Positions 41,964 through 54,747 of a DNA stretch of 64,000 nucleotides are shown here, in pieces. Position numbers and translations under genes: made by a program. The stretch covers positions 868,001-932,000 of the forward strand of contig JBBELK010000058.1 in the NCBI GenBank assembly GCA_037783545.1, given 5' to 3'. Under the pieces are notes generated by a model. It had not been told where the DNA came from. It saw only the letters and a program-made list of their open reading frames with translations, and did not search any database. Position 1 is the first letter of the stretch. Every line of letters starts with the position of its first letter. This DNA comes from Henricia sp. BOLD:AAB3569. Taxonomy: Eukaryota > Echinodermata > Asteroidea > Spinulosida > Echinasteridae.

Positions 41964-42478
41964 AAGCCTGCCGCACTTGTGAGGTATCATTTTGCTGAGC
42001 AAATGGTCATTCTTGGCCATTTGCTCAGAACTTGGCTCACCATGTGCGGTGAAATATTTGCCACACGAAGCAGTGAGACAAAAATCGAACATGTTTGATT
42101 TCTTTTGCCTTGCGTGGCTAAAATCTTAGTGTGTGTGGGGGAGCTGAGCTATTAAAATGAATGTAGCTAGCCAATTAAAACCATCCCTGGGCCTATTCAC
42201 GTGACATGAAAGTGTGGTGACCTTGGCAGGGTTCGCACGTGCGTGCTGTAATTTCATATCACATGAACAGAGGATGGTTTTTAATTGGCCAGCTACATTT
42301 ATTTTAGCTCAGCACCTCCGCACATGCTGAGATTTTGGCCATGCGAGGCAAAAGAAATCAAACATGTTAGATTTTTGTCTCACTGCTTCGTGAGGCAAAA
42401 TTTCACCGCACACGGTGAGCCAAGAATGGCCACGAGTGACTGTTTGCTCAGCAAAATACTTCGTGTGCGTGGCTTATG
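41964..42478. repeat. Large imperfect inverted repeat, arms about 215 bp
   Basis: Left arm TTTTGCTGAGCAAA ... CCAATTAAAACCATCC; right arm GGATGGTTTTTAATTGG ... TTTGCTCAGCAAAA. The centre holds CAGGGTTCGCACGTGCG. Probably a foldback element with outer ends near 41520 and 42560. Confidence 0.72.
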
Positions 42479-43281
42479 CATGCAAATCGGCTTGCGTCTC
42501 TTTTTTTTTTTAAAAGCAGTGCGTGGAGAATTACAATGTAGGAGTGAAAGGATGCACTGAAATCAGTGTTTCCACTTACAAGGAAATTTCATTAAAATAA
42601 GGAAATTTACATTTTTATGATTTTTTTAAGGAAATAAAAAATTGAGGACATTTTAAGGAAATCTCTTAAAAATTAGGAGGCAGAAAGTGTTTTTGTGATT
42701 GTGATTTTACAATGTAATTGCGTTGGTTCGTACCAAATTCCCACCTCACCGCCTTTTCTCAAAGCGACGCATGTAAAATGTACGCGCGATTACGCGTGAA
42801 AAAGCTAGCCTAATAAAAATACAAATACCTCAGCTGCACCATTCACAAAGTGCATACACCTTCCTAACTGTACATCTCCCATGCTGCCACTAAACATCTC
42901 TCCAGAGTCCGATTGTCTGATGTTCAGATGAAATTAGACCGTAAATAATTCACCCCAAAGAAGCAACCCGTGCATGAAGACGCACGGCTTTCATAACTGG
43001 TAGGGCAGAATGCTAATAAATAAGGCCTCAGTGATGAAGATGAATTGGAACATTTCTTAGAAACACAACTTAACACACGATTGCTCATCGGTTTGTACAC
43101 GGGTCCTTTTGACTGTCGGCGATGTGTTTATTTTACATGTACCACACATGTTGATAAAACCAAGCCTGATACAGTACATGGAGGTGGAATGATCAGTATG
43201 TTCTACAGGGTATAGAGTGACAGTATAATGTAGTATTTGTGCCAATATGGCAATATTTGTTGGAATGCGTACAGATACAGT

Positions 43282-43614
43282 GTGTCTTGAAAAATACTAC
43301 TCTCTGTAGAACTGTGAAAATGTTGACAACTTTGGACGGCCCCTTATAGGAAGTATATGATCCGCCGTTTTCAATTCACCTTTTGCGTTTACACTTAGCG
43401 CCTAGCCGTCTTCAACTCCCTTTTTGGAAATTGCGAATGAGTGTAAACGGCCTTAAAATGTTGACACTTCATGGTACTGCAGTACTATTTTTGGGGGTGA
43501 GAGAGAGAAAGAAAGGGGGGTGGGGGTGGTGGTCAGAAGTGTCTTAAAAAATACTCTCTGTAGAACTGTGAAAATGTTGACAACTTTGGATGGCCCCTTA
43601 AAGGAAGTATATTG
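43282..43614 (+). repeat. Duplicated 75-bp motif around a MITE J fragment
   Basis: TCTCTGTAGAACTGTGAAAA ... GACAACTTTGGAYGGCCCCT occurs at 43299 and 43554. Between them lies 43371-43457, a fragment of the GTTTACACT MITE family. Confidence 0.65.
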
Positions 43615-44034
43615 AGTCGCTTCTCTATTAAAGAACCTTTGTATCATTTGCAATGCATCAAAATTTTACTTCATGAGTTGGCATAGAAAACTTACTCAGT
43701 GTTGATGGCAATAGTAACATGAATTTACTTCTGTCCAAGATGCTAATTTCTGCATGAAATTAGCAACTGGAAGTAGTTTTTAAAAATGTGTGTGCGCACA
43801 CTTATTTTACCATTCAGTTTTAAAACACAACAGCCATGCATAAACATTGAAAGTTTTTTTTAAGAATTTATGTATTGATATAGCTGAAATTTCTGCAGGC
43901 TCGTTTATTCTTCTTTAAAAATGATATGCCCTTATTCTAGCAATATGCAAATTTTACTCAAATTTTACAAATCTTGCAAATGATGATACAGTAGACTTTT
44001 AGACTAAAAGCACGTTAATATGGCACATAAATCA

Positions 44035-44455
44035 GTAAAATTGGCTACTCTAATGATTGCTTTCCGGTGACGTCATGCCCTCCATCCACAATTTTGGGTG
44101 TCATTTTTCATGACCCACGTACATGTACGTGGTGCGAGTGATTACCGGCCAAAAAAAGCAAGAAAAGCATTCGTTGCACTTACCTCTGTTGCTTAACCTT
44201 GCTTATATGTTGTTGCGCCATGGCTGTTGTAATATTTTGTATCGATAAAGATAAAATGTATTTCTTCAGGCTAAAAATCACGATCAAGTAAAAACACTTC
44301 CGTTTTTACAACCTGACTACATGCTCAATAATTTGAATGTATCGCAACGTGCGCGTGCGGAATTTTCGGATGAAAATACACTGGTTTACGCGTGTTTATG
44401 CACGTGACTGGTGACACCCAAACATTCCCGGATGTTCTACGTCAAGGAAATAGGG
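44035..44455 (-). repeat. Dispersed repeat containing ATG and GTAAGTG, inverted copy 2
   Basis: Reverse complement of 31465-31850 including GCCATGGCTGTTGTAAT and CACTTACCTCTGTTGC. Confidence 0.7.
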
Positions 44456-44648
44456 CAATACGTATGCATACCAACAATACCTTCAACGGTGAAGGTATAG
44501 GAAAATACCCAATACCAGCGTATGTTTTGTGCTATTGAACACGCCCCAGATTGATTTGTTTGAAAAAGAGTTGGTTGGTTGGTTGGTTGGTGTAGGCATG
44601 CAAGCAGTCTTGCAATGGGAAATGGGTCACTGCGCTTCCCAAGTAAAA

Positions 44649-44790
44649 GATGACCTGGGTAAGTGTTTCTTTGGGTTACAATTTGAAGTGTGAAACAAAT
44701 CTCCAGATTAAATTTAACCCAGGTTATTTGCAGTTTTTCTGGTTAAAAAGTTACCCGGGTGGAAAGTAAATGTAGGTAGTGTGCTTAAGG
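44649..44790 (-). mobile_element. Family D MITE end fragment
   Basis: Reverse complement of the 6015-6140 end: GGTAAGTGTTTCTTTGGG and AAAAAGTTACCCGGGTGGAA. Confidence 0.65.
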
Positions 44791-45079
44791 TCTGTACATT
44801 TACCTAACTTGCACTTAAGGTGCACTTGTGGATTGAGAAATGTCTGCTTCCGGCCAGAAAGCCGCTGTCACCGGTTCGTAAATGGATCTGGCTTTTAATA
44901 AATTACGTCACTGACTTCAGTAGTGAAAGAGTTAAGAACCGGTTCCCAGCCTCCCTCTCTGCTACCTCTCTTTTCTTTCAGGAGTAATTTTTAAAAGGTC
45001 CCTGAAATACTAAGTAATCTTATGCACATTTGCATTGAGATAATGGTGTCAGTACATCCTTGATTGGCGGTCCTAAACA

Positions 45080-45505
45080 TTCGTCAAAAGGCGTGTTTCT
45101 TTTGCGACCCATTTACCGGATAATGTCAGAAAAAGACGGAAAATGTGCTCAGTAGAAACAGGTCTTACCCTTCATTTTCCGGTAAATGGCGGGGAGAATT
45201 TTTCCCCGGCAAATTTCCTTCTCGAGGAAGGAAAATGCCAGGGAATTTATCCGGTAAGCTCCAATAGAAACATGCACTGTTCCACCCGAGTGTGCATACA
45301 GGGGAGACTGCACAATGACTGATCCAATGCACACGTCTGACTCCTGCATGTGACTTTTATCCAGAAAACACACGAAGCGTGAGATGGTCAGCAAGCTCTT
45401 ATATTTTGCGGATAGAGCGGCTCAGTAGAAACTTTTCGTTAACCGCTATTTATGGTAAATCCATTTACCAGTAAAATTCAGGATCTTCAATAAAAACACG
45501 CTAAA
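45080..45505. mobile_element. Probable MITE with GCGTGTTTCTT ends
   Basis: GGCGTGTTTCTTTTGC near the left and AATAAAAACACGCTA near the right, with TTTTCCGGTAAATGG palindromic subrepeats inside. Boundaries approximate. Confidence 0.5.
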
Positions 45506-45784
45506 ATAGATTATTGGCAAACAAAAAAGTGTTTTACTTTAACATGTATTGGAATTTGCCATTACATACTATGTAGGCCTACATGTACCTGTAGACAGTA
45601 GTGCTTACTGTAGTTGTAATACAAAATGGCAGTTTTCTCCAATTGCCAAAATTGATACATTGTATATATATACAGCATTTTGCAATGAAACTCATTATTT
45701 ATGAAGACATTTCTGCTTTTCATTTTGATATAAAATAAAAAGCTAGTATTTTTCAACTTAATCAAATTTCTTCACTGAAAATCA

Positions 45785-46281
45785 CAGAAAGTGGATGCTG
45801 TTTGATGCATGTCACTTTTAGGAACACACAAAAGAAACGTACAGGGAAAACATAAGAATTAAAACTGGAAATGTGCCAAACGGCTGCAGTTTCATTCCCA
45901 TGATTTGTCATGGCTTACAACAGGCAACACAAGCGTATATTGGAAATTTGTACACAGGGTTTTTTAAAAAGACATGTTGTCACACTATTTGTAACACTTT
46001 TTAGGCCTAAGTTATGTCTTCAGAACAACTAAAACTTAATTCTTTTCTTTTGAGACCAGACAAAGGTATTTTCTGGAAAATATGGTCGGTGTTGCCAAAA
46101 TGCCCCGTTTACTGTGGTAAGACTCAAATATGCAAATTCCTATTAGCATAAAACCAAAACCTTAATTTTAACAGCCAAGATATGTATCAAACTGGGTTTT
46201 TACGACTGTGACGGATCAAAGTAGTTGCATTGTGTAGTCTTTAGATTTCCTTAATAAAAATAGTATAACGATCGGGCCCCT
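45785..46281. mobile_element. Relative of 55976-56548, interrupted by repeat Z
   Basis: 45785-45930 matches 56120-56275; 46126-46281 matches the right end including CGGGCCCCTTTAA. Repeat Z (45935-46125) sits between them. Confidence 0.68.
45935..46125 (+). repeat. Dispersed repeat Z copy inserted in 45785-46281
   Basis: TATTGGAAATTTGTACACAG to TTTACTGTGGTAAGACTC; close match to 9610-9803. Confidence 0.75.
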
Positions 46282-46496
46282 TTAAATGCACACAAAAGCT
46301 GATGACGGTGATGTGCTACATGTAAAAACATCTACATCTACATCCGCATTAAGTACCACAGCATGGGATCCGGGTGGCGCTGAATGTCATCATCTGCGCT
46401 ATAGAAAATCATGTGGTAATTAATGAAGGCATCGCTGTGCCTCAGACATGATAGAGGTTAAGAAAGAACATTGGCTTTTAGCAGAGAGGACAAACA

Positions 46497-46909
46497 GTGC
46501 ATGATCGGTCCATCATCACATGCTTTCACAGCTCTCAGGTGACAGGGCATTTAAAGTGTCTGCCTGTAAAGGGTGGAAGGGTGTCGCAGTTTGTGTCTTT
46601 AGTTTCAAAGTCCAGATTGGAAGTTGTGTGTTTCACTCGAATTGTGTCTCGTGTACTGATGCACACTTATTATCCACTTGTCCAGACTAATTTTTTGTTG
46701 CTATGTGGTGCACACGGCAGGTGTAAAGTACAGAATCAATACCGTGGTCACCGTAGGAGAGAGTGGCATAAAGCAGCGACTACCCTGTGCACTAAAGGGT
46801 TGAGACTAAGACTTGTAAATGAGATAACCATGTCGTTTAAACAAGAAAGCTTTCCCCCCAACAAGATTTTCCTGTATGTTTTTGCATTAAAAAAATCTGC
46901 ACTTTCTAA
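46497..46909 (+). other. Open frame without coding support
   Basis: A frame of up to 150 codons starts at 46497 but its 3' end runs into a MITE at 46910. No domain or splice context; treated as chance. Confidence 0.12.
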
Positions 46910-47778
46910 AGGCCTTTTCCCACGACACTTTAACCCCAACATTACCTAGGTAACAGAAAAATTTAACCCCGAGATTACCCGGGTTAAGGACTTGTTTCCC
47001 ACGGCAAATCTCGGGGTCACGAATTACCCGGGTTAACTAGCCAAAAATGCCACTTAACCCGGGTATCTCGGGGTTAACAGCGGCCTTGAGACGATTCTGC
47101 TTGTTAACGTTTGCCGTGGGAAACGACGACACTGGCCGACCTGGGTTAGCAAGCAAAGCGAGTTAAAAGCTTGCTTGCACTTGTGTACTGTGTGGGACCA
47201 TTGTGTTGTTACAACAGAACATCATTTGCAATGGAAGGTGTTCCAACCACACAAAATCTCAAGAAAAAAATACAAGAAGCGTTATCGCCAGCGATGGTCT
47301 TCATGTTGACTGCCATCTTGTTTATAAATATAATGCATGGTCAGTAGATCGATTTTTTACTGCACAACTGTAATTCAATCACGCGAATTTGACAACAAAT
47401 CAACCCAAAGTGGAGTTGTGTTCTTTTGTAATAAATCACAAACGCGTCGCCAGTACTTCGTAACTGAATTCATTTATCGTTGTAATGATTCGTAAGACGA
47501 GTCTTAACAATAATAATTTTTCATCAGTTTTGATTGCCGACGACTGAAGCTGACCGTTAAATCAGTAATCATGTCAGAAATATACGTTTCTTGACGTTCG
47601 TAAACCAAGCCCATGGTTGGAGTACCCGTGTAGGTGCGTGTGCATGACTTTAGTGGGATCACTAGTTACCCGTGTATAGTAAGAGACGACCCGGGTAAGT
47701 GTTTCTCCGGGTTAAAATTTGACGTGTGAAATAAAACTCCGGGTTAAAGCTACCCGGGTAGAAAGTTACCCGAGGCCT
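46910..47778. mobile_element. Full-length Harbinger-like MITE family D, inverted copy
   Basis: AGGCCTTTTCCCACGACACT at the left; ACCCGAGGCCT at the right. The interior is the reverse complement of 6009-6861. ATG at 47231 opens 30 codons with Q-N-L-K-K-K-I-Q-E-A-L-S-P, in the position of the conserved patch of the other copies. Confidence 0.8.
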
Positions 47779-48175
47779 CATGTCTAGTTGGGTGGAAAAT
47801 CCCAGGGCTACCTTCGTCATTATCATCCGCCTTGCTTGTTTTTCCAGTAGAGTGGGAATTGATCGCTTTTTTCTCCCCTGTCTGTTATTCTTCTGCATCA
47901 GTGAACAAGGTTGATGAGCACGGCTAACTCACGTCGCCGACACTGTTGGCTGCACGAGTGCGTGCGTTTGTCAAGGCCTGTTCATTATTATTCTGCCTGA
48001 TCTTTTGTACACTGCCTCATTTCTCTTCTCATTAGCCTAACAGCCTTATTGTGGGAGTTGATGACTTTCACTCAAAATGTAAATTTGTTAACACCAGAAA
48101 TGTACACATAACTAGCTAAATACCATAAAGGGGGAGAAAACACCCGTTTGTAATTATCAAGAAATTGTACGTATT

Positions 48176-48552
48176 TATTTATTTATTTATTTATTTATTT
48201 ATTCACCACATCCAACAGCGGAAGTACCGCCAATTACAGGAATAGGATCAATCAACATAGATACTCGAATAACTATCAACTTCTAAGTTGAATTAGAAAC
48301 GGCCAGAGACACCGGGGAATCCCTCCCCTTGCTCTTCACGAACGAATGCTCTGGGATCTTTAAAGTGCATTACCTAAACACTGGACCAACAGCTTTACAT
48401 GTAAATCCCTTCCGAAGGACGGAACAAGTGTGATTAAGTGCCTTGCTCAAGAGCACAAGTGCCACAACCCATCACGGCCCGGATTTGAACCCACATTCTA
48501 GTACTGGCACAGGAACTTGAGTTTGACGCACTAGACCGCTCGGCCATAACAC
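48176..48552 (-). mobile_element. Core SINE with (TAAA)n tail
   Basis: Minus strand: GGCCGAGCGGTCTAGTGCGT head, GGTTCAAATCCGGGCC box B, CTTGAGCAAGGCACTTAATC, CCTTCGGAAGGGATTTACAT, ending in a (TAAA)n run. Same family as 15020-15366. Confidence 0.82.
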
Positions 48553-48624
48553 CTGTACATTATTTTAAGCCTTCATGGAAATCCGGGGCACTTGTTTTCA
48601 ACATCGGCAACGGAAGTAATTTTA

Positions 48625-49050
48625 AAGCTGTGTCCGCATTATTGGACTTTTTGGGAGGTTTTACTGAGACGATGGTAAAATGAAAAATGGCTATATTTTA
48701 CTACTGTCCGCATTTGGACTTTTTGACACAGTAACATTTTACCGAGACCGTGGAAAATCATGCGCAGTGTCCCTTCGCAGTTTGACCTTCACGGCCCGGA
48801 TGTACACCTTCAGAGCGCTTTTACCGACTCGCTGTGTCCGCATTGGACTTTTCATCTCGGGAAAAGTTCCCTGGTAAATTTTCCTGGGCAGCAGTTGTCC
48901 AGGAAAAGTAGCCGCTGGACTCACATGACTCAGGGGAAAAGTTACTGAGAGAAAAACGTCCTAGGCTGTTTGCATTGGACTTAAATTGGGAAAAGTACCC
49001 ATCGTCTCGGTAAGTTTTAAAAAAAAAAGAAGTCCAATGAGGACAGGCCT
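48625..49050. mobile_element. MITE family F, copy 2
   Basis: AGCTGTGTCCGCATTATTGG at the left; AAGTCCAATGAGGACAGGCC at the right. The interior shows complementary halves. Confidence 0.75.
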
Positions 49051-49059
49051 TATAATGAT

Positions 49060-49900
49060 AAAATTTACAGTCAGTGCGGCTTTGTGCATCGCCATATTTG
49101 AAATTCTCAAAGGAAAGATGACGTCAACTACGCAACAGTTGATAGAACGCCACCACGCAATTAGGTATGTAAAATCTGTTGTGACCGGACTCATGCCCTG
49201 TCAAATCCGAGCGCCCAGGGTTGATTTCCATGAAATAAAACCCACTCATGTTACTGTACTTTCTAACGTTTCTTCAATCTTGTTGAATATATTACTTATT
49301 TTCTTAACAACTGATCCCAAGTTCATATATATTTTCTATTTAATTATCTTTGATTAATATGAAGTATTTTATATATTAACATGGCCCCGCCATGAATATG
49401 GCCATTGATGCCGACATGGCGTTAAACCCCTAACTCACTCACTCAAATCCGAGCGCCAAACCGCAAAATATGGCGACTTTATGAAGTGATTTTAGACGTA
49501 AATCAGAAGTGATTTTTAAAATGTTTGAAAAATAAACTTCCATATGCCATTTTTATAACAAACTTGCTATGCTGGCGATATTCTGGAGAATTATGTAACC
49601 TTCTGCATGTGTTTTCTCTTTCTTTAAATATGAATGCTTTTATGCACAAAATGTTAATGACAATTCGTGCTGCACTGTTAGTACCGTAGGTGAAGGACGT
49701 AAGAACAAAATGTCAAACGGTCTTCTGCTGGCTCTTGATAGTGATCTTCAATTTTAAAGTGAAATTGTGTGGATGACGCACGTGTTTTGATGCACGGTAA
49801 TGAAATGGCACCTAATGCAGCTCAGTTGTGAACAAAATCATTGCTAAAAATCTTTTGTTTTGTTTTAAGACCCATTGTACATGTGTCCTTTGCAAAAAGT
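49060..49900. other. No recognisable gene
   Basis: AT-rich; a 123-codon frame overlapping the MITE end at 48986-49357 has no support. Confidence 0.4.
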
Positions 49901-50000
49901 GGGTTTTATCAGTCCTTAAACATACGTTTAAAACCCGCTAGGGGCCTGGACGAGTGATAATGGCCCGAGCAGCATGGTGAAGACCATTATCACTTGTCCA

Positions 50001-50643
50001 GGGGTGGTATTCACAAAACGACTTAAGTCATGAAATTTAAGCACCCCGCTTAAATTCTAGACTTAAGTCAAATCATAAAGTTAAGTGGTATTCACAGCGC
50101 GTTTTCTTTTAGTGGCCCGCTTATTTTTGAGACTTAAACGTAAGTGTGGTCTGACCTGTCTTAAGTGCATTTAACGCTGGGTCAACTGTCATCAATTGCA
50201 TTGTTTTTCTGCCCAGTGTGTTATCGAAAAACGGCTATATGATTGATTAGAGAACGGCTAAACAATTTAGACATTGGGAGATTACAACAGATTTCTGTTC
50301 GCCACTGACCATTGACTACCGCATAGCACAACGTACGTCGTCTACTTGTGGTACGTGCACGCGTATGTGTGCACGACACGCGCGTAGTGTGCACGTATGA
50401 TGCACGCGCGTAGTAATCGAATGTTTTTGAAACGTCCGCGCGTGGTCTGCGCTGCTTTGATTGCAGAGACTTTATGACGTGACAGAGTTAAGCGTGCACT
50501 GATTGATTAAGTACACCACTAAGGTAAGCGGGGCGCTTAAATCTTTTGTGAATACGAAGTTGAGTGCCCCACTTATCTTAGCGGGGTGCTTATATTTAAG
50601 ACTTAAGTACCCCACTTAGATTGAGTTTTGTGAATACCGCCCC
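50001..50643. mobile_element. CTTAAG-rich palindromic MITE
   Basis: GGGGTGGTATTCACAAAAC and its near-complement GTTTTGTGAATACCGCCCC bound it. GACTTAAGT/ACTTAAGTC and GTAAGCGGGGCGCTTA palindromes fill the ends. It is inserted into sequence related to the 5019-5568 MITE. Confidence 0.78.
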
Positions 50644-51278
50644 AGGCCCCTAGCTTTTAAACGTATTGTTTAAGACTGGCCAAACCCACTTTTATTCTCA
50701 GTCATAAATACCTTTCCGTGTAAATCAGTAAAACTCACCAAATTTGCCATATTCTGCATTGTATATTTGTTCAAACTGCAAGCTGTGTGTTGAGTTGTTT
50801 TTGTTCGATCGCGCGTGTTACTCGTAATGCAGTGTTCCATACGCGATGACTAGGGCACGGGTTCAAGCGCGGGCCAGACAAGAAAGTGTTTAAAACTGGC
50901 TGGCCGGTCTTTATCTGGCCACATGACGTTAAACCGTTTAATTAAGAAACCGGTTTGCAATTTTTTTCAAGTGTCAGTTAACTAGTTAACCGTTTGGCCG
51001 ACACCAAAGATTATTGCTGGTTTATAGATGCATTTGCAATGCACACAATACCCCTAGGCACCCAAAATAATCTTTGAACCTTTATCTGGTCAAAATGTTA
51101 CTACAACTCCTAATAAATTTATTTCAATTTCATGTCATTACAAATAACCCCTTTAAAAACTATTGTAAATGTTTAAATATTGGGTTTCGTTTAAACGTTC
51201 GGCAAAACCTGTTTTTCAGGTTTACGTTAACGGTTACCCGGCTAAACGGCCCATCCCTAATCCAAATATGTACATTTA

Positions 51279-51771
51279 AGGCCTGTTCAGACTACGAAAA
51301 ATATCTGAGTAGACTGACCTTTTCGCACTACAAGATTTCAACACAGTACTGATGTGTGTGTAACCAGTGTTAAAACCAACCCACTTCGGGAGGTGGGTTG
51401 AGAGCTCTTGACCCGTGTTGAGATGTCCGACACGTGTTTAAAGCCACGTGTGTGAACGCTTCTGGGTCTACATTGACCCGTGTAATGTTACCTTGGAGTT
51501 TGTTTGCGTGCTCAGCAACATCACACTGGAGTTGTTTCGCAATGCAGTATGGGGGATTTTCCCGTGTTGGACGGATGGATGGATGTGTGTGCAGTATATG
51601 AAACAATCGCGCGTAACACGGCTTGAAACATTACACTAGGGCACAAGTGCTGTTGTTGCGTTGCATGAGTAGTGTGTAAATGTAGCCAAATTAAACCGCA
51701 TTGTAACGGGGTTGAAACCGTGTAAATTTTGACACGGGTCGGACGTACATGTACATAATGTGAAAAGGCCT
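51279..51771. mobile_element. MITE with AGGCCTGTTCAGAC / TGTGAAAAGGCCT ends
   Basis: TTA precedes the left end; the right flank has diverged. Internal GACCCGTGTT/AACACGGG repeats. Relative at 39550-39799. Confidence 0.68.
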
Positions 51772-51817
51772 AGTGACAAAATCAATTTGGTAGCCAGAAA
51801 AAAAAATCCTCCTTTAA

Positions 51818-51950
51818 AGGCACAGGCTCGTCAGCAATGCGCGCGCGCCAAATTCGTGCCACGAAATACGCAGCCCCATGCCTTTGCTATGGAGCTGCAT
51901 TTTTCGTGGCTCGAATTTGGCACGCTCGCATTGTTGACGAGCCTGTGTCT
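51818..51950. mobile_element. TTAA-MITE family A, intact copy
   Basis: TTAA at 51814-51817 and 51951-51954 flanks AGGCACAGGCTCGTCAGCAA and its complement; it is palindromic throughout. Confidence 0.85.
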
Positions 51951-51959
51951 TTAAGGAAA

Positions 51960-53050
51960 GGGAAGATGGCCTGCATGGTTTTTAGCTAGGCCCAGGCTAT
52001 AAAAGCAAGGGTCACAATCAATTAGTGTAGCTTTCTGTGCCAATATCTCCCAAGGCAGTGATTTCACAGTAGATGAGACAGAGGAGATTAGCTGTTTCAC
52101 AGGCTGAAATTGGGCAGCGTTCTCCTAATATCCTGGGGTTATTCCGCAGATTTTCCATTAACTTATCATCCATCCATTTCATAGAGACCATTCAGCAGAA
52201 AGCAATGTAAAATGTGCATTAACTTCAAAGACAAATTTTGTTTCCGATGGTGAAAACAATAGCAAGTGGCATATAAAACTACTTGTTCTGCTATATAGTA
52301 AGCACTGCTTTAAATTAAAGCTAGTGCTTATGGTAAAATAGCACTATATGAAAATGGCCTCGGGTCTAATCTGCCTTCTTGGCGACTTTTCTTAGTTTTC
52401 CATCTAGTAGAATTCCCTAAAGTACATGTTTCTGAGTTCTTCCGCGACTGAAATTTGGTACCTTGTGGAGACATGGGTTCTATGGCGCACAAAGGGTTGT
52501 AAAGGTCTCCACAGGGTATTTCTAAAGGTCTCTACAGGGATGGCTCTGGTTAGTCTTGTTGATTTTAGGGAAAATTGAGGGCTTTCTAAATTATTCTGGT
52601 CGAGCCCGCCGCTAGATTATGAATTTTGGCAATTAGGGACGAAATTTGGGCTCCGAAAAAAATGTCTGCTTCGTACGGGAGGCGCCTGTCGACAATTTTT
52701 AGCAAATTCTAGCCTTGCGTTGGGAGAACAAAGCCATGTCTCCACAAGGATAGGGGAGCGGGAAAGCGGCAACTCGCAGGAAATGCATTCACATTAAATA
52801 GCAAAATCCTTGAGCATACTGTTTTACAGGTTAAAGATGCACTGTCTGTGTCTGGTTGAAAGGATTAAAATATGAATTTACACAAGCAAACGAATTTAGA
52901 AAGCTTACGTGTCTCTGTAATGAAAAATATAAAAAACTTAAATTTCGGACGTCGGGAATTGGAGATACATGTTTAAACATTTTTCTTAAAATGGGCTTCA
53001 CATGTTGTACATGTGCGCGCAAACGTTCACATGTACACACGTATGCGCAC
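51960..53050. other. No recognisable gene
   Basis: Mixed sequence with repeated AAGGTCTCYACAGGG at 52504 and 52530. No MITE ends identified. Confidence 0.4.
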
Positions 53051-53054
53051 ACAG

Positions 53055-53227
53055 GCAATTTTTTACATGCATTTTCAACCATTTCTTGAAAATGTGATGG
53101 CACAGTGTGCCCAGCCAAATTTATTCTGTTAATTTTTGTAATATGATTGTAAAATATGGACATTTCATTACAGATCGAGGTATTATTTTGATTAATTTAA
53201 GAAAATTTGAAATCTTCATCACGCTCT
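53055..53227. mobile_element. Family H element, right-end fragment
   Basis: Contains TGATGGCACAGTGTGCCCAG through CATCACGCTC, matching 28920-29097 with an internal deletion. Confidence 0.7.
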
Positions 53228-53586
53228 ACATGTACAAAGCTATTTTATATCAAACCTGGTATTGTAATTCAATGCGACAAGTATAAATTCCCATGTGTAC
53301 TGTACAGAAATAAATCCTAATTGGACAATATTGCTATTCAGTGATTGATTGCTACACGTACGTGTGTCGGTTCCATGACAACTTCCTAAACTAAACAAAG
53401 ATGGTCATTTCACCAGTTGCAATAATATGCTTGCAATTAATCACGATTTTGTTACTTCATTCGCCAAAGTGATATTACAACATGTACAAAGTATATAAAA
53501 TATATTGTAACGTAAATATATTTGGTACATCACAGTACAATCGTTAAAACATGTAACACTCCACTAAGCTTGTGCGGTATTTCGGT

Positions 53587-53862
53587 AATACCGTGTAGTG
53601 ACGGTATTTTAAAAATACGTTACCGGGACGGCCTAAAATGTAACAAGTATCCGTCCCGGTTACGAGCGTAAATTGGAAATTTGTACACAGGGTTTTTAGA
53701 AAGGCATGTTGTCACACTATTTGTAATACCGTGTAGTGACGGTATTTTAAAAATACGTTACCGGGACGGCCTAAAATGTAACAAGTATCCGTCCCGGTTA
53801 CGAGCGTAAATTGGAAATTTGTACACAGGGTTTTTAGAAAGGCATGTTGTCACACTATTTGT
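53587..53862 (+). repeat. Exact-looking tandem duplication, period 138 bp
   Basis: Units 53587-53724 and 53725-53862 appear identical. Each has AATACCGTGTAGTGACGGTA, a GTTACCGGGACGG palindrome and the start of repeat Z. The second continues into full repeat Z. Confidence 0.9.
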
Positions 53863-53997
53863 AACCCTTTTTGGGCCTAAGTTATTTCTTCAGAACAACT
53901 GAAACTTATTTCTTTTATTTTGAGACCAGACAAATGTATTTACTCCAAAATATGGTCTGCATTGCCAAAATGCCCCCTTTACTGTGGAAAGACCCAC
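53810..53997 (+). repeat. Dispersed repeat Z, fourth copy
   Basis: TTGGAAATTTGTACACAGGG through CTTTACTGTGGAAAGACCCA. Confidence 0.78.
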
Positions 53998-54747
53998 ATA
54001 AAGATGTATGTTTGTAAATATGCTGTAAACCTATGTACTGTACTTAATGTGTACTATGTGTTTATATAACCTGTACTGTCTGTGTGCCAAGCTAATGTTT
54101 GGACTACCCAGTGTTGCGCTGCATGTAAAATACCTAGCGGCAAGATGGCACACAGCCGTCTCAATAGGTGAAAAATCAAATCAATATCTCATTCAGGTAC
54201 GGTACGGTTTATCACAGCCAAGTGTCAGAAATGTCATGGGATGCCGCCGTTGCATACGCACAGCACATCACATCTGTAGTATACAGTAGATCGAAGATTA
54301 TGGCTTGATAACGAAAATAGCCATACATTTCACGGGTTACTGAAAAGCTACTGTATAAATTATTCATGTCCTGCATTATTCATGTCCTGCATTATTCATA
54401 ATAGATAAATGCATTATTTAATTTAATTAGTGGTTCGATATTATTGCTTATGAATTTTTAGCGTTTGGCGCTTGCATAATTTAACATGTGTAGTAAGATT
54501 TAAATGTCAAGCCCAAGATTGGGTGATTTTGGGCAGTAAAAAATGCCTGAAACAGATGCAAGATTTGAAAAGGTGGTCCAAAAGTACAAGTAGAACATGA
54601 TTGTTTACATAAATATTCCTTCAAAATGTATCGACAAGCTGCAAGTGTACACTAGAGGTACACTGGTTCCTGTTACCAAATTTCCATCCCTAAAAGACAG
54701 CCTACATGTAGCTGGTTTTACTTCAGTTGCTACATTTGACTAATATA

